64,000 bases of DNA from Bactrocera neohumeralis (lineage: Eukaryota; Arthropoda; Insecta; Diptera; Tephritidae). Every line of letters starts with the position of its first letter. Positions within the stretch are counted from its first letter, which is position 1. Both the position numbers and the translations under genes were made by a program. The notes under the pieces are model-generated. The model had not been told where the DNA came from and ran no database searches. It saw nothing but the letters and a program-made list of their open reading frames with translations. The stretch lies in assembly GCF_024586455.1 (NCBI RefSeq), contig NC_065921.1:81218163-81282162 (forward strand), read 5' to 3'. This document shows positions 46,801 through 59,067 of the stretch, piece after piece.

Positions 46801-48143
46801 GCACGTTTGCTAATAAATAATGCGAATACACTGCGTATAATCTTAGTCATAAGCGGCACAGCAGCCTCAGCCTTACGTGCTTCCTCCTCTAGCCTAACTG
46901 CCTCTGCTTCTTTAGCCGCAAGCAGCATTGCAGCCTCAAGCTGGGCTTTCTCTAAACTTTGCTTTCTTCGCTTGGCAATTTCGGTAAGCGAATCCTTGCG
47001 TGGTGTGCTGTAACGTCGACGCACTTCACCCATTTCGGCCGGAAGCTGTGGCCTTGGATATTGCGGCATTCTTTGCTCCATGGGTGTGGCTGGACTTTGC
47101 GGCTCTGGTGTTATACTTGTCGACTTACTGTTATTGGCCTCATTTTCGGCTAGCCTTCGCATAATTTCTGCGCGCTGTTCCGGTGTCTTCGAACGCCTTT
47201 GCGGTCGCATAGGTGAGAGTGAGTGATTGCGACTGACACTGCGGCGCTCTGGCGGCTGTGGTGGTGGACCACGCACATCGGCTACATAATTTACTGCACC
47301 TGTAATGGCGGACACTTGTCGGCGCACAGGGTGTGTATGCTTTTCCAATCTATGTGCTCTGGATTCCTCCACATCGTCCACTTCGGATGAGGAGAATTGT
47401 GTGGAGGACTCTTCGTAGCCGCTGTGTCGTTGACGTGGTTTCAGTGATGGCGCTTCATTGCGTTGCAAACGCAAGCTGTGCACCATGCGGCGACGTTCCT
47501 CAGCATCGGCCGGCAATTGTATGCGATCGCTTAGTTTTCGATAATTCTGTAGCAAACGTTTGCGCTCGTCGCTGTCGTGCAGCTGTTTATAACGCAGCCG
47601 ATTCTCACGTTTTTCGCGCTCAAACTGACGTTTGTCCGACTCGAAGCGCTTGCGTTCCTCCTCGAAGCGTCGCAAATTCTGCTCCAAACGGCTAATATTC
47701 TCATCGGCCGTCGCACGCGCTTGCCTGCCGTTGCGTTCACCCTCGCTGGACTCATCTTTGTGCCGCGGCGAGGAGAGACTACGTTGTTTCGCGCTGCGCA
47801 TGAGCACGTCCGCCTCTGGACTGGTGAGGCGTTCGGCTTCACGTGGCTGTGAGTGACTGCGCGCGGCCGAATTGGCGAATGTCTTATCGCGTCGTCGCAG
47901 TATTTTACTCTCGTGCGCGGATATGGCGCCCGGTGGCCGAATTTGCATGCGCACGCTTTGCACTCCGGCAGCGTCTTCGGCTGCATTGTTACCATCCACT
48001 GCACTGCTATCGTCTTCTGAGTAGCGACGTCTGCCGTTCGTCGCTTTTGCTGTGGGATCGGGTGTTTTCTCTCGTTGCGGTCGCGTTAGCTTTCGGTGTC
48101 GGCGTCGCACGGTGACACCTTCTTGTTGTGCGTGTTCCTCCAT
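43896..48143 (-). CDS. Two-pore-domain (K2P) potassium channel with long N-terminus
   Basis: Three exons, complement(43896..44794, 46207..46364, 46432..48143), encode 922 aa. Junctions are ATG AG|GTAGAC to TTCATAG|G and ATA G|GTGCGC to CATTTTAG|GT, both in frame. The long hydrophilic N-terminus (1-509) contains a charged helix, about 148-228 (RRFEEERKRFESDKRQFERE), and Arg/Ser-rich stretches. TM1 is 520-539 (ELILLILLCGFGGLMF); the extracellular cap with Cys550 follows. Pore 1 (filter TSIGYGH, 621-627) spans the exon 2/3 junction. TM2 is about 634-658 (IVYAIIGIPLFLLILADYGK). TM3 is 738-757, pore 2 filter TIGFGD 777-782, TM4 789-811. The C-terminus has proline-rich SH3-ligand-like sequence (PPPAPPRP, PPPLPSR) and ends GWRFW. 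Two such subunits form a plasma-membrane leak K+ channel that sets resting potential. The ATG has A at -3, G at +4 and an upstream in-frame stop. Flies have several TWIK-like genes with long N-termini; I cannot say which this is. Confidence 0.96.
45235..45690 (+). mobile_element. Non-LTR reverse transcriptase relic in K2P intron 2
   Basis: The plus strand, antisense to the host gene, gives pieces of the RT thumb region: NLNHLSRLIEKGHEISAYWA, then GKTEICSFTRR, then LTVTLDKK, then VYWLYISFIRP and LEQVQRACFLGS. This order is typical of the I/LOA/R1/Jockey group (KTE-LFTR, YLGVTLD, HWLYT-VRP, VQR-ACLG). Stops and shifts show that it is dead. Confidence 0.8.
46028..46100 (+). mobile_element. 3' tail of the RTE-type element, second copy, in K2P intron 2
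   Basis: TGGCGCCCTGTTGTAAACCC, GGCTATAACCGTGTAAGC and ATCTACGCCAATAAA match the 3' UTR of the RTE-type relic read from the minus strand near 30310..30255. It ends in an AAG-rich tail. This is a severely 5'-truncated insertion lying antisense in the channel gene. Confidence 0.8.
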
Positions 48144-50560
48144 CCTTTTAGGTTGGTGAAGCGGGTGATTGTAGGTTTAGGGCAAAGATGCAAGTTTTTG
48201 TTTTATTTTGTTGTTTTATTTAGTTGTAATTTTTTATAGTCTTTTTAGATTTTCTGCTGCAATCTAAAAAATCTCTTATAATTTAAAATATTTTTATCAA
48301 AATGTCTATGTTTTTTAAATTAGTTAAAGTAATTATTAAAAAAAATCTTAAAATTTTTAATTAATTAAATTAAATTAAAAACAAATTAAAAAAAAATTAA
48401 TTAAAAAAATTTATTTTAATTGACCAAATAAAAATTAAATAATTAAATTAATAAACAAATTAATAATTAATTAAATTAATTTTTTATTTTTATAATTAAT
48501 TAAATTAATTTTCTAAATTTAATAATTAATTATTTTTATTTTCTATTAATTATTTTTTTTAATTTTTTTAAATTATTGATGTTTCTTCTTAGCAATTATT
48601 ATTTTTATATATTTCCTTACTTTTATTTCAATATTTATTTTTCAATTTAATAAAATTAATATTATTTTATTTATTTTTCTGTGTTATATATTTTGTGTCA
48701 TCATCATTTAGATTTGTTTTGGAAATTTAATTGGTTTGAGTAATAATTAATTAGAAACGGTTTAAAAAATGAAAAACTTTTTTATTTGTCTTTTTTTTTA
48801 CATATTTTTTAGATTAATTTTAAAAGCATATTTTTAAATAAGAAAAGTAAAGTTTAATTTTGGTTTTAAATAATTACTTTTTTTAACTTATTGGAAGTTT
48901 TTTTTTAATTATAATAATTATTTTAATTTTTTTTGTACCAAATATTATTTTTAATTGTTTTTTTATTTTCATTTAAATTATAATTTAAAATGTTCTATTT
49001 TTGATTTCTGCGTTATATTCTACTTACTTTTCTATAAAAAATTACAAATTAAAGTAAATATTATTATTTTTTAATTAAAAAACAATTACTATAATTTTTT
49101 AAAACTAATTTTTAAATAAAATAAAATGTTTAACTAGGAAAGATAAAATTATTTTAGTTTTAATTAAATAATTTTTGTTTTACTTTTTTTTTTAAGTACA
49201 GGAGTTTTATTAAAAATAATTTCTTGTAACAATAATTAATTTTATTTGCTTTATTTATATTTTTATTTAATTTTTAATTTGTATTGCATCTTTATTAATA
49301 TTACTTATATTTTTCTTTGTTACATTTTAGTTTGTTTTATAAAAAAAAAAATTATGAGTTAGTGTAGATATTATAATATTTTTTCTATCATATACATTTT
49401 TTAAATAATTTTATTTTAATTATTTATTTTTTTATTACTTTTTTTTAATTTTTACAATAAAAACCAATTTTAAGTTTTTATAAAAAAGTAATTATTTAGT
49501 TAATTAATTTTTATTTTTTTTTTTCAATTATATATATTTTTTTTTAATTATTTATCGTTAATTAATTTTGTTTTATTTAACAATAAGGGTAAATTTTATT
49601 TTTTTTTAACAAAATTAATTAGTTGTGTAAAAATTACAATTTTTTGTTTATATAAATTTTTTAATATTTTTTTTAATCATTTATTTTGCAATTAATTTTT
49701 TTGAATTTTATAAAAAAATAAGAGTAGTTTATTATTTGTTTTATAAAAATAAAGTTTTAATTTTTTTATTTAAAATTTCTTTATTTTTAAATTTTTTATT
49801 TTAGATTTTTTTCTTAAAATTTTTTTCCTTTTATTTTAATTTTTTTAGTTTTGAACAAAAATTGTGTTTGTTCATAGATATTTTTTTCTACCAAATAATT
49901 ATTTTTGTATATTCTCTTTTTTCCTTTTCATTATATTCAAAGATTGAGGTTGAAATTCTCTATCAATTTTCATTTACACTCATTTTTATTTTAATTTTAT
50001 TTGTATTTTTGCTTGTCATTGGTTCTCTCTGATTAGATTAAAATTTGTACTCTCGCATTGTTTTTATTTTAATGCCACTCCATTTTCTCACTTTTTAATA
50101 ACCATTTCGTTGTTTTATTTTTTTTGTTGTTATATATCACTCTTTTATTTTCTTTTTCATATTTTGTTTTATAAATGTTCGCACTTTCTCACACGACTTT
50201 ATTTGCAGCTATTTTTAATTGCACCCATAAAATTTCGACATCCTTGTTCATATTCTCTTTTGCTTCTAGTTTCTTACGAAAATTCACAATGCTGCTTCAA
50301 AATCCATCGTTTCTCAGCAGCACCGCTGCGAATGCCAAATTCTATAATTATAACTCGACCATTTTGACACCGAAAAATTTTGGAATATGCACATACATAC
50401 ATACATACACATGAATTTTCCGTTTTTAAAGATTCCAAAAAAGCACTTTTAATCGCATTCGTAGCTTTGGAATACCGTTACATGCTGTTATTTGAAGTAT
50501 CAATTTATGGAAATTGCTTTATATTTGTTGTAAAATATATAATATAATTATATATATGCA
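48144..50560. other. AT-rich DNA, probably 5' intron or leader of the K2P gene
   Basis: From about 48240 to 50100 the sequence is almost only A and T with TTAATTAA runs. No coding sequence. It separates the first coding exon from the candidate promoter at 50649. AAAAG|GATGG just before the channel ATG could be an acceptor, but the pyrimidine tract is poor. Confidence 0.5.
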
Positions 50561-50609
50561 GATCTAATATTCACACGGCGACGTGTCATTTTTCTATCCG
50601 CCGTTGCTC

Positions 50610-50665
50610 GTTTGCCACTAGCGCTCGCCTCGTTGTCCGAAAATAAACTGATTTTGAGCAGCCGG
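50610..50665 (-). promoter_or_regulatory. Candidate core promoter with Inr and MTE
   Basis: On the minus strand AAAATCAGTTT matches the fly initiator TCAGTY, with the A at about 50649 as +1. At +18 to +27 the sequence CGAGGCGAGC matches 8 of 10 positions of the motif ten element (CSARCSSAAC) at its required distance. The region is a GC-richer island in AT-rich DNA and points toward the K2P coding exons 2.5 kb away. A TATA-like TAAATAT sits at about -39, too far to count. The link to the channel gene is inference. Confidence 0.4.
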
Positions 50666-50764
50666 CCACAGCGGTGTTGGCATATTTAAGTGTTTGCTTT
50701 TGTTTTCGCTTTTCTATTTTGTGGAAATGAGGAAATTTGTCGAATTATCTCTGCATTAATTTGC

Positions 50765-50890
50765 ATATATTGTTGTTGTTTTGCATTTTTTGTTGTTGTT
50801 TTGCATTTTTTGTTGTTATTTTGCATTTTATGTTGTTATTTTGTCCTCTTGTTGTTGTCTTGCACTTTTTGTTATTGTTTTACCTTATCT
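50765..50890. repeat. Minisatellite of about 23-24 bp units
   Basis: TTGTTGTTTTGCATTTTT recurs about five times with drift (later units read TTGTTGTCTTGCACTTTT). It lies just upstream of the candidate promoter at 50649. Confidence 0.85.
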
Positions 50891-50969
50891 TTTGTTGCTT
50901 TAAAGTGCGATCAGCTGTTTCAGTGTTTGATTTGCACTCTCTGTTTCACGTATATTTTCATAAAATAAT

Positions 50970-51890
50970 ATTTTACTTGCCACAAATGCGCCGTGTGGCA
51001 CATGTGCAATTAATTAGGCGAAGCCTATTTATGGCGTGAAAACTATTTAACATGTGCGCCATTAAGTTACATTATGAGTTCAATATTTTGATATTCAATT
51101 CATTTGGTTTATAACCTTTCCTGTCCATTTCGCAAGTTTAATTTATTTGCATATCTCAAATAGTTGCGAAATGCCAACATATCGATATAAGTATATTTGG
51201 AGAGACATGTATATGTATAGTTATTTACATATAACTGTATTCTGTAAACGCTCAACATTTTGAAAATTTAAATAAATAAATTGAAATATCCCAGTGAGCT
51301 TTTTGTGCTTATTTACGCCCTGTGAAAGCTCTCAAGTTTACGGTTGCAAGCTTAGCTAGCAAAAATGATGAATATTCTATCACACAACCAGCTACTCAAC
51401 GCAAAGTATTGCCAGCTGATATTTCTGTACCAATTCTAGCATAAAAATGTTATGTTCACAAATTTTATATTTTTTTCCTAAATTCAGCGCATTTATGAAG
51501 GCAAAGCTAGTTTATTTTAACTACACAACTCGTGAATTTTCAATCTGAGGACTTATAGTCTCAGATCTTTCTGCAGAAATTGTCTTACGCCACAAAAATC
51601 TAGGACAAATGTCCTCCTCGAAGAACTGTTAAATTTTTATACATTCCACACCATTTATCCCTCAATTTCACACTGGCTAGGTTACTTGGTCGTTCAAGAT
51701 TCAAAGATTTCTACACCCACTAATGCTTATAAAAGATAGATACCTAGAGGGCGGGATTAAGCTCTATGGCTTGATAAGATAGAATAAAATTTAGTTACTC
51801 CCTTTTCGACCTCAATAACGAAAATCGCATCGTTTTTGAAAAAATTGATCGCAACTCAGGAGAGCACACATTTTTCAAGAATTTTATGAC
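50970..51890. other. Intergenic DNA, no gene recognised
   Basis: Ordinary AT-rich fly DNA. A few short frames, none with domains. No clear repeats were seen. Confidence 0.4.
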
Positions 51891-51894
51891 TTAT

Positions 51895-52415
51895 GAGCGG
51901 TCGCCAGGAGCTCTCTATCAACTCCAGCTTCAGACTTCCTGACGTGTAGTGTCTTTCTAGCCGAAGTTGTAGTCATAAAGATAACAATACTTGTAGATCT
52001 GCTGCTTCGGAGTGCTGCCGCCTTCAGAGAAGTGACCATTCACTCAGATAGCAGAGCGGCGATACTAGCCTTGAATTCATTTAGAGTGCGTTCAGGGTTG
52101 GTCGAGGAGTGCCTAACTTCGCTATGAATAGCATTGAGTGTCTTTGTGACAAGACTGGTATAATGGGAGCGTGTCAGTGCTCTCGTATCCTACTACTATA
52201 TAGCTGGGCTTCGCGGAGTCTTGATAAGCGCTGCACCACCATTGGTACATGCGCTGTCGCAAAAGCCTTTTGGCCCAAGATCGATCGCAGGAATAATTTA
52301 TAAGTTCAAATACAGGAGTTCATTTTTTCTATGGCTTCAGGAAGAACTACATATAGCTGTCCACGTGCGATCTTCTATCAGCCATCTAACCTAACCTTAC
52401 CAATGGGGTCGCCAA
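51895..52415 (+). mobile_element. RNase H domain relic of a non-LTR retrotransposon
   Basis: Conceptual plus-strand reading gives RQELSINSSFRLPDV, then after a stop VFLAEVVVIK and FREVTIHSDSRAAILALNSF, then RVRSGLVEECLTSL. This is the RNase H order (substrate strand, AEV-AI, I-SDS-AAI-AL, L). The catalytic SDS motif is readable. A 3' tail with CTAACCTAACC follows at about 52385. RNase H in a non-LTR element points to the I, LOA or R1-like groups rather than Jockey or RTE. It is a broken copy. Confidence 0.8.
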
Positions 52416-52849
52416 TGTTAGCATTATTACAACCGACTATCTGATCGCTTTCAAGTGACGCTTTCACCGCAATTTTTTTTTCAATGGAAAAAAATATGCA
52501 CAAGATTTGGTCTCCAGCGACTAAGTCCTCTTTCCCAGACGTAAATTTTGGTTCGGTGAAAAAAGATTGTACTCAAATGCAAGTAAGCGCTCAAGATGAA
52601 AACAAATGCTTATCTGGAAGACGTCGAAGTTATTGAAGCGACATTGAAATATTGATAGACCCTTGGGATAAATGCTTTACGAATTATGATTATTTTGAAG
52701 CTTAAATCCATCGTTTTGTTAAGGACAATGTTCTCTCATTACTAGGCAATATGTTTAATATTGAATATTTGACTAATTTTTTTAAAAGAGTGGAACCTCT
52801 GAATCGTCTCACCAGAGTTTCTGAAAGTTTTTACAACTTTTTTATTCAC

Positions 52850-53400
52850 CGATCCGTCTGTCTGTATATACGCTAATCAGTCGCTCAGTTTTTGAAATAT
52901 CGATCTGAAATTTTGCACATGTCCTTTTCTCCCCAAAAAGCTGCTCATTTGTCGGAACCACCGATATCGGACCACTATAGCATGTAGCTGCCATACAAAC
53001 TGAACGATCGGAATCAAGTCTTTGTATGGAAAACTTTTTTGTTTGAGAAGATATTTTCATGAAATTTGACACAGATTATTTACTAAAGCAAAGGTATAAT
53101 GTCCTAAGAATTTTTTTAAGATCGGACTAATATATCATATAGCTGCCATATAAACTGAATTATCCCAATTGCGGTTTTGTATGAAAAACTTTGTTATTTG
53201 ACGAGATATGTTCACAAAATTTTGCAGGAATTGTTGTTGAAGAGCATGTTACATTCGTCCAAGATATTGTTGAGATCGAAGTACTATACCATGTAGCTGC
53301 CATACAAACTGATCGATCAAAATCAAGACTCAAATCGTTCATTGATATGAAATGCATCTGTGAAGAGTATTATAACTTAAGTACAGCCGGTATCAACGTT
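52850..53400 (-). repeat. Dispersed repeat family A, inverted copy
   Basis: On the plus strand the family words appear reversed: CGATCTGAAATTTTGCACAT, GCATGTAGCTGCCATACAAA, GAAGATATTTTCATGAAATT, CATATAGCTGCCATATAAAC. Three reversed TGTATGGCAGCTA words (about 52985, 53140 and 53293) show the same internal duplication seen at 23143. Confidence 0.85.
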
Positions 53401-54786
53401 TTTCCTTATTTGTATAATAATTTTTTTTTTTATTTTATATTTTTATTATAATTTTGTGTTCATTTCATTTGTTTTCTTTGTTCTATCAAGTGTAAATATT
53501 TATCATTTATTTCAATTAAAAAATCTTTGTATTTTTTTTTTGTAAAATTTTGTTCTAAAATGCATCTAGTGGCCTCTTAGCAATGCCACTGTTGCTTTGC
53601 CATGCACCCGAAGTTGCCTAAATACCTTGAAAATCCGCTTAAAATAAATCAAGATATGCAAATAAATAAGGAAAAGTGAAGGCATTGAGATTTCAAACTA
53701 ATATTTACTGCCTGAAAGGAAAACAAGCTGCCACAAACCACTCATAACATAAATAAATTGTGGAAGCACATAATTGCAGTGAAAATAAGCAAAGTCAAAT
53801 AGTTGTAATTTCAATTTCAAACACACATATACAAGCATATATTAATATACTTACATATGTATAGGTATATGGCAAAAGTGTTTCAATCAATCGAAGCAGC
53901 ACCTCGAAGGAACGCTAAGCGTGAAAAGTGCTAATTGTTTGTATAAGAAATAATATAAGTTTATATACATATATATGTATACAATATACATATGTACATA
54001 TACATATACATCAATATATGTATATACCATTCATATATAAATGTTTTTATAAATCAAATCGACTCATCACACATTCCTGGCGTCATTGAACCGCCTTCCT
54101 CGCTAGCTGTGATGCCTCATTGATAAATCGATCCCAAATACTGACGATGTTATTACGGAAATCCATTTTCCGAAGTGTGCAAAATCTAAAGTTTTCATTA
54201 TTTTTTTCTTTTCAAATCTGTTCGCAGTTCCAACAATTGTAAATAAACATTGCTGCTGTACTGGCAGTGCCAGAAACGCGGTGAAAACGCAAATACAACA
54301 TCAACACTGCCGCCGAAGAGGCAAGAAAGTTTTGTAAAAATTAATTTCTGAGTAATGACTTCATGTAGTCGAGTAACAAATGAAAACATTGTCCAGAGTA
54401 GCCAGATGCGCCGATTTAAATGAATGAAATGGATTAATGAGGCAATATTTGTCTAACGTTTGGGATTGGGAATCGTGTGGAAATTGTAGCGCAAATTGCT
54501 AGAAAACCTGTGCGCTTAAATGTTTATACTGGGAGTGTTGTGCCAGCTGTCGTGCAGTGTTTAAAAAGCGATATTTCTTATGAAAAGCGCACCTGTTGAA
54601 TGTTTTTGCGTGTGGCAGCTTGTTTAGAGAAAATAGTAGAAAGCTGAATGAAGAGGTTTTAGTAAAAGAATTGTTGCATAATGCGCTTAGAGAGATTCTA
54701 AACGAACTATAGATGTAGAATGAAAGGCCGAAGCTCGTCTCTTAGCCGTTTAAGCAGCCCTATTCTGCGAAAGGTTTTAACCCATA
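53401..54786. other. Intergenic DNA, no gene recognised
   Basis: Ordinary composition with a TATA/ATGT microsatellite at 53960..54040. The patches at 54060..54160 and 54220..54330 are repeat-free and more GC-rich; they may be regulatory or alternative leader sequence, but nothing in them decides this. Confidence 0.35.
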
Positions 54787-54788
54787 TA

Positions 54789-54920
54789 TTGGGTGGTCGA
54801 AAAAGTCTTTTCGTAAGCAAACTTCAACTTATTTTTTTTATTTGCTGAAAAGTTGAAAGTTTGATGCACATAAAATCTCTGTTGTTCTTATTGTTATTTT
54901 AGCGGCATAAAACATCGCTG
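54789..54920 (+). mobile_element. Mariner-type terminal repeat and leader
   Basis: After a TA dinucleotide comes TTGGGTGGTCGAAAAAGTCT and TTTCGTA, a mariner-type inverted terminal repeat. A very similar end lies inverted at 63926..63952. The leader-like sequence after it differs from the other copy and soon runs into family B, so the element is truncated. Confidence 0.7.
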
Positions 54921-54929
54921 AAGTAATTT

Positions 54930-54995
54930 TGAGAAATGCTGCCGAGTTGATAGTCCTTAACCGCATAAAATTCCGGGTCCATTCCGGTTAGCAAA
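54930..54995. repeat. Short dispersed repeat, family B, copy 3
   Basis: GCTGCCGAGTTGATAGTCCT, then CCGCATAAAATTCCGGGTCC and ATTCCGGTTA, match the reverse complement of 17640..17740. Confidence 0.75.
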
Positions 54996-57900
54996 ATATG
55001 GTCATAAAATCTCTAATTTTGGGCGCTCAAAACCACACCTCTGCTTAGAAAGTTGTTAGAGTGTGAAGAAATTGTGCTCTAAGGAAAAGTTGTATACATT
55101 TCAGTGATTAATTCAGAGTGGAAAACAGTTAGACGATGCGTTAAATAAGTTTTCTAAATATTATTTCAATTATAGAATATCAAAGCAACACAAAAAATGC
55201 ATTTAATTGCTGGGAGAGCGTTGAAATTCTTAGAAATATATGTCTGGCAGTTGCAAGGTCACTTCTTGAAATTGTTAAGGAAAGGAAGACTTAAATATAA
55301 ATCCTTAGCCGTGTCTATAGGCAATTTTTGAAGTAAGCCACATGTATTACTGTGAGTTGTCATATACACAATATTATTTTTGTTAAATTGTTTATTTTAT
55401 ACAAGCATTGAATTTTTCGGTGATTTAAGTTTCATTATTGTTTGTAAAATTTTGAAAAATATAAATTTTTCATATCTTTTGTGCTTTTATATTATTTACA
55501 AAACATTAAATTAACATTTTTATTTATATTTTAATAATTTTTTTAAATTTTTTTATTTTTTATATTTTTTTTTCTTTAAATATTTTTGATTTATTATATT
55601 ATTTTTATTATTTATTTAAATTCATTTATTTACATTCTTAATTGTTTTAAAATTTTTGTTTCTTATTTTAATTTTAATTTATATATATATTCACATTTTT
55701 ATTTTTTTATAATTTTTATTTTGAAAATATTCATTTAAAATTATTAAACATATCGAAAAATTAAAAAAAAATATATATACATAAATAATAATTAAAATTA
55801 AATTTTTTTTTAATATAATTTTTTTATTGATATTTCTATATTTTGATTTCCATAAAATTTTTGTAAAAAAATATTTTTAATTTAATTTTATTTTTTAATA
55901 TATCCATTTTTATTTTTATATATTTTTTATTTTGCTTTTAATTAAAATCATGTATTTACATATATATTTATTCATATTAAAGTTTTTGTTTCTTGTTTTA
56001 ATTTTTTTAAATATGTACATAAATTTGTATATTTTTTTGTATATTAATTTTAAATTGTTATATAAGTACATATATAGACATTTCAAAAACAATAGAAATA
56101 TTTAATATTTCCATTTTATTTTAATTTTTTATATTCATTATTTTTTTTATTTTTTTTTTGTTTATGTTTATATTTTTATAAATTTTTTTGTTTTTGAAAT
56201 ATTAAATTCAAATTTTAACCTAAATTTTTTATGCTTTTTATTTTATTTTTATTCAAACTCAATTATTTACACTTTAATTTGTATTAAAATAAAAAAAAAA
56301 TTATAAAATTTTTTTATAATTTCTTTTTTAAAATATTAAATTTAAATTATTATATATGTACATATGTACATACATGTATAATTTAATATTTATTAAATAC
56401 TTCAATTCAATTTAAAAAAAATAGTATAAATATTTTTCTAATTTTTATTTTCTAAATATTAATCCTAAATTATTGTATATAAAATGTAATTTTTTTTCAA
56501 ATATTTTTATTTTTTTTTAATAATTTTTAATTTTTAGATCTATTAAATTATTTTAATTTTTTCGTTTTTCTCAATATATGAGTTTTTTGTTTTTTTTTTT
56601 TATTTTTATTTTTAAAATATTAAATTTTAATTTTTAAGTATATTTTTTAATATTTTTTATTTTTTAAATATTTCTATGGTGTTGTTATTTAAATTATTTT
56701 ATTACATTTTTAGTCATATTTTCTTCAAATTTATAAATCGTTTGTCTGAGTTCTCACTTAAACAAATTCGAATCCCTCAGAAAGCACACATTAACAAACA
56801 TTTACTATAAATATACATATGTATATGTAAAAGGATATACATATATATGCGCATACATATGAATTGATATGTGAGAAAATAGCAAAAAGTTTTCGGTTGT
56901 AAAAACGTCATCATGAGTGGGTGTTGAATGCCAATATTTTGTTGTCGCTAATCTAAGACATACATACATATGTGTGTATGTACTATACAATAAGTATAAT
57001 ATGACTGCACGTCTGTCTGCTGGTAGGTATACATACATACATATATGCCGAAATATACATATTTTAAAGTGCTTTAATTTTTTTAATTTTTATGGTTCCG
57101 TTTTTATTTAGTTCTTTTAAAATTTTCTTTAATAATTTATTTTTTTTAATTAGTTTAATAAGTTTATTTTTTTTAATTCTCTTTAATAATTTAATTTTTT
57201 AAATTTTTTTAGCATTAACAATTTTTTTTAATTTCCCTTCTTAAATTTGTTTACTTTGTTCGTTTTTTTAATAAAATTATTTTCTCCTTTTTTAAGGAAG
57301 CACACTTTTATTGCCGCCACAAATCTCTGAAAGCATAAGCTCATAAAAATTCGCATTTACTAAATAAAAATAATCACTTTATGGCAAATTGCGAATTCTT
57401 AATTGTTGTTGCATGCTTCATTTGTGGTTGAATCGAACTTTGAAAGTGGCGCATAAAAATTTCGAAATTGTTATTATTCCATAAAATGCGAAAGCATCCA
57501 TCTTTGGGGCGAACAAATTTATAACCCAAGTAAAATTCGTGAATTATAGCGACTGCTGCGAGCGCGGCGTGCCGGCGAAATGATTAGTTGTACAAACAAG
57601 TGTGAACAGTTGGGGATTAGTTTCAAGTGCTATATTTGAAAAGGAAAATATATGTATGTATGTATGTATATAAAATATATGAAAATAAACAAAAATGAAT
57701 GCTAGAAATTTTCGATTTTTTTTTAAGTGTAATAATTATAAGAAAATTAATTCTGAATAAAATTTATATTAATTAAATATTTTTTAAATTAAATAAGAAA
57801 CATATTAAAAGTTCAATTGCTATTGTTTTTAAACTTTTTTGAATTAATTGTTTTAAATTTTTTTTGATAGTTTCAAATTATTATATTTTTAATGAAACTT

Positions 57901-58829
57901 TTTTTTTGGTAAATTATAAAAATATTAAAATTTTAATTATTAATATTTTTTATAAAAATATTAAAATTTTAATTATTAATACTTTTTACAAAAATATTAA
58001 AATTTTAATTATTAATATTTTTTATAAATTTTTTTCTTATTTAAATTTAATTTTTTAAACTATTTTTTTTATTATGTTCTATAAAATTTTTGTTAAATTT
58101 TTTTTTAGGTTAAACTTTTATTTTTATATTTTTGTGTAAAAAAGTTTGTTTTTGTTTTTGCATAAATATATATATACATATATGCATATGAACATTTTTT
58201 AATATTTTTAATTTTTTTTTTTAATTTACATTTTTAATTTTAGCTATTTTTAGTATTATTCTTAAAAAGAAATCTAAAAACTAAAAAAAAAATTAAAAAT
58301 TTTTATTTTAAAAATTTAAAATTTTTATTTCTTTATATATGTATGTACATATACACATATACATATATAGACTAATTTGGAATGAAGTTATAAAAATATT
58401 AAAATTTGTATTATTATTTATTTCTTATTTTCTTTTTTTCTAATCTTTTTTTAATTTTGCCTCTGTTCAGAATTATTATTTTCGTTTGAATTTTTGTTTT
58501 AACATTGATCTTTTATTTTTAATTTTTTATTTTAATAGTAAAAAAATTATTTATATTTTTACATACAAGACATATGAAATATGTTTTAGTTTAGTTATAA
58601 AAATATTGAAATTTCAATAAATATTATTTTTTATAATGTTTTTGTATGTTTAATTTTAAAAATTTTATTTTTATTATTTTTAAATTTAACTTCTAATTTC
58701 TTCTAGTTTTAGAACTATTATTTCCTTTATAATCTTTTTCCCTAAAATTTTTATTTAAAACGATGAATTTTTACTTTTAATTTTCTAATGATTTTTATGT
58801 AAAAAAATTTTTTTTTCTGTTTTTACATA
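54996..58829. other. Extremely AT-rich DNA without genes
   Basis: 55380..56720 and 57700..58800 are nearly pure A/T. 57330..57620 is a GC-richer island without a domain-bearing frame. Microsatellites occur at 56345, 56810, 57030 and 57650. Poly-A/T tracts give long but meaningless Phe/Ile/Lys frames. Confidence 0.55.
57908..58030. repeat. Three tandem copies of a 36-bp unit
   Basis: ATAAAAATATTAAAATTTTA followed by ATTATTAATATTTTTT occurs three times in a row with two or three changes. The unit length is a multiple of three, so it keeps an open frame by chance. Confidence 0.9.
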
Positions 58830-59067
58830 TACAGTACTTGTCCAATAAATTACGAACGAAAACAAAAATTTAATATTTTTAATATAATTTAATAATATTG
58901 AATATGATTCAATACAAAAATATGATAATTTAAGTTTAATGTATATAGCATATAAAAAATAATTTTTTTTTTTAAATACGCCAAATATTTATGTTTTTAT
59001 TAATGATTAAAGTTAGAACTCCGGATAATTTTTTTGTTCGTTCGTACTTTATTGGACAGGTACTGTA
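58830..59067. mobile_element. Tc1/mariner-type MITE, 234 bp
   Basis: The body 58832..59065 starts CAGTACTTGTCCAATAAATT and ends with the reverse complement of CAGTACCTGTCCAATAAAGT. The inverted repeats extend about 30 bp through ACGAACGAA with few mismatches. TA lies on both sides (58830..58831 and 59066..59067), the target duplication of this superfamily. The interior is A/T-rich and non-coding. Confidence 0.88.

Noticed and set aside
46693..48115. Alternative frames over K2P exon 1
   Set aside because: Shadows of the Arg/Ser-rich N-terminal exon.
50110..51039. Phe/Cys/Leu-rich plus-strand frames
   Set aside because: They come from poly-T and the TTGTTGTTTTGCA minisatellite.
57864..58058. 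Repetitive frame with KNIKILIIN units
   Set aside because: It is a by-product of the 36-bp A/T-rich tandem repeat; no start context or conservation expected.
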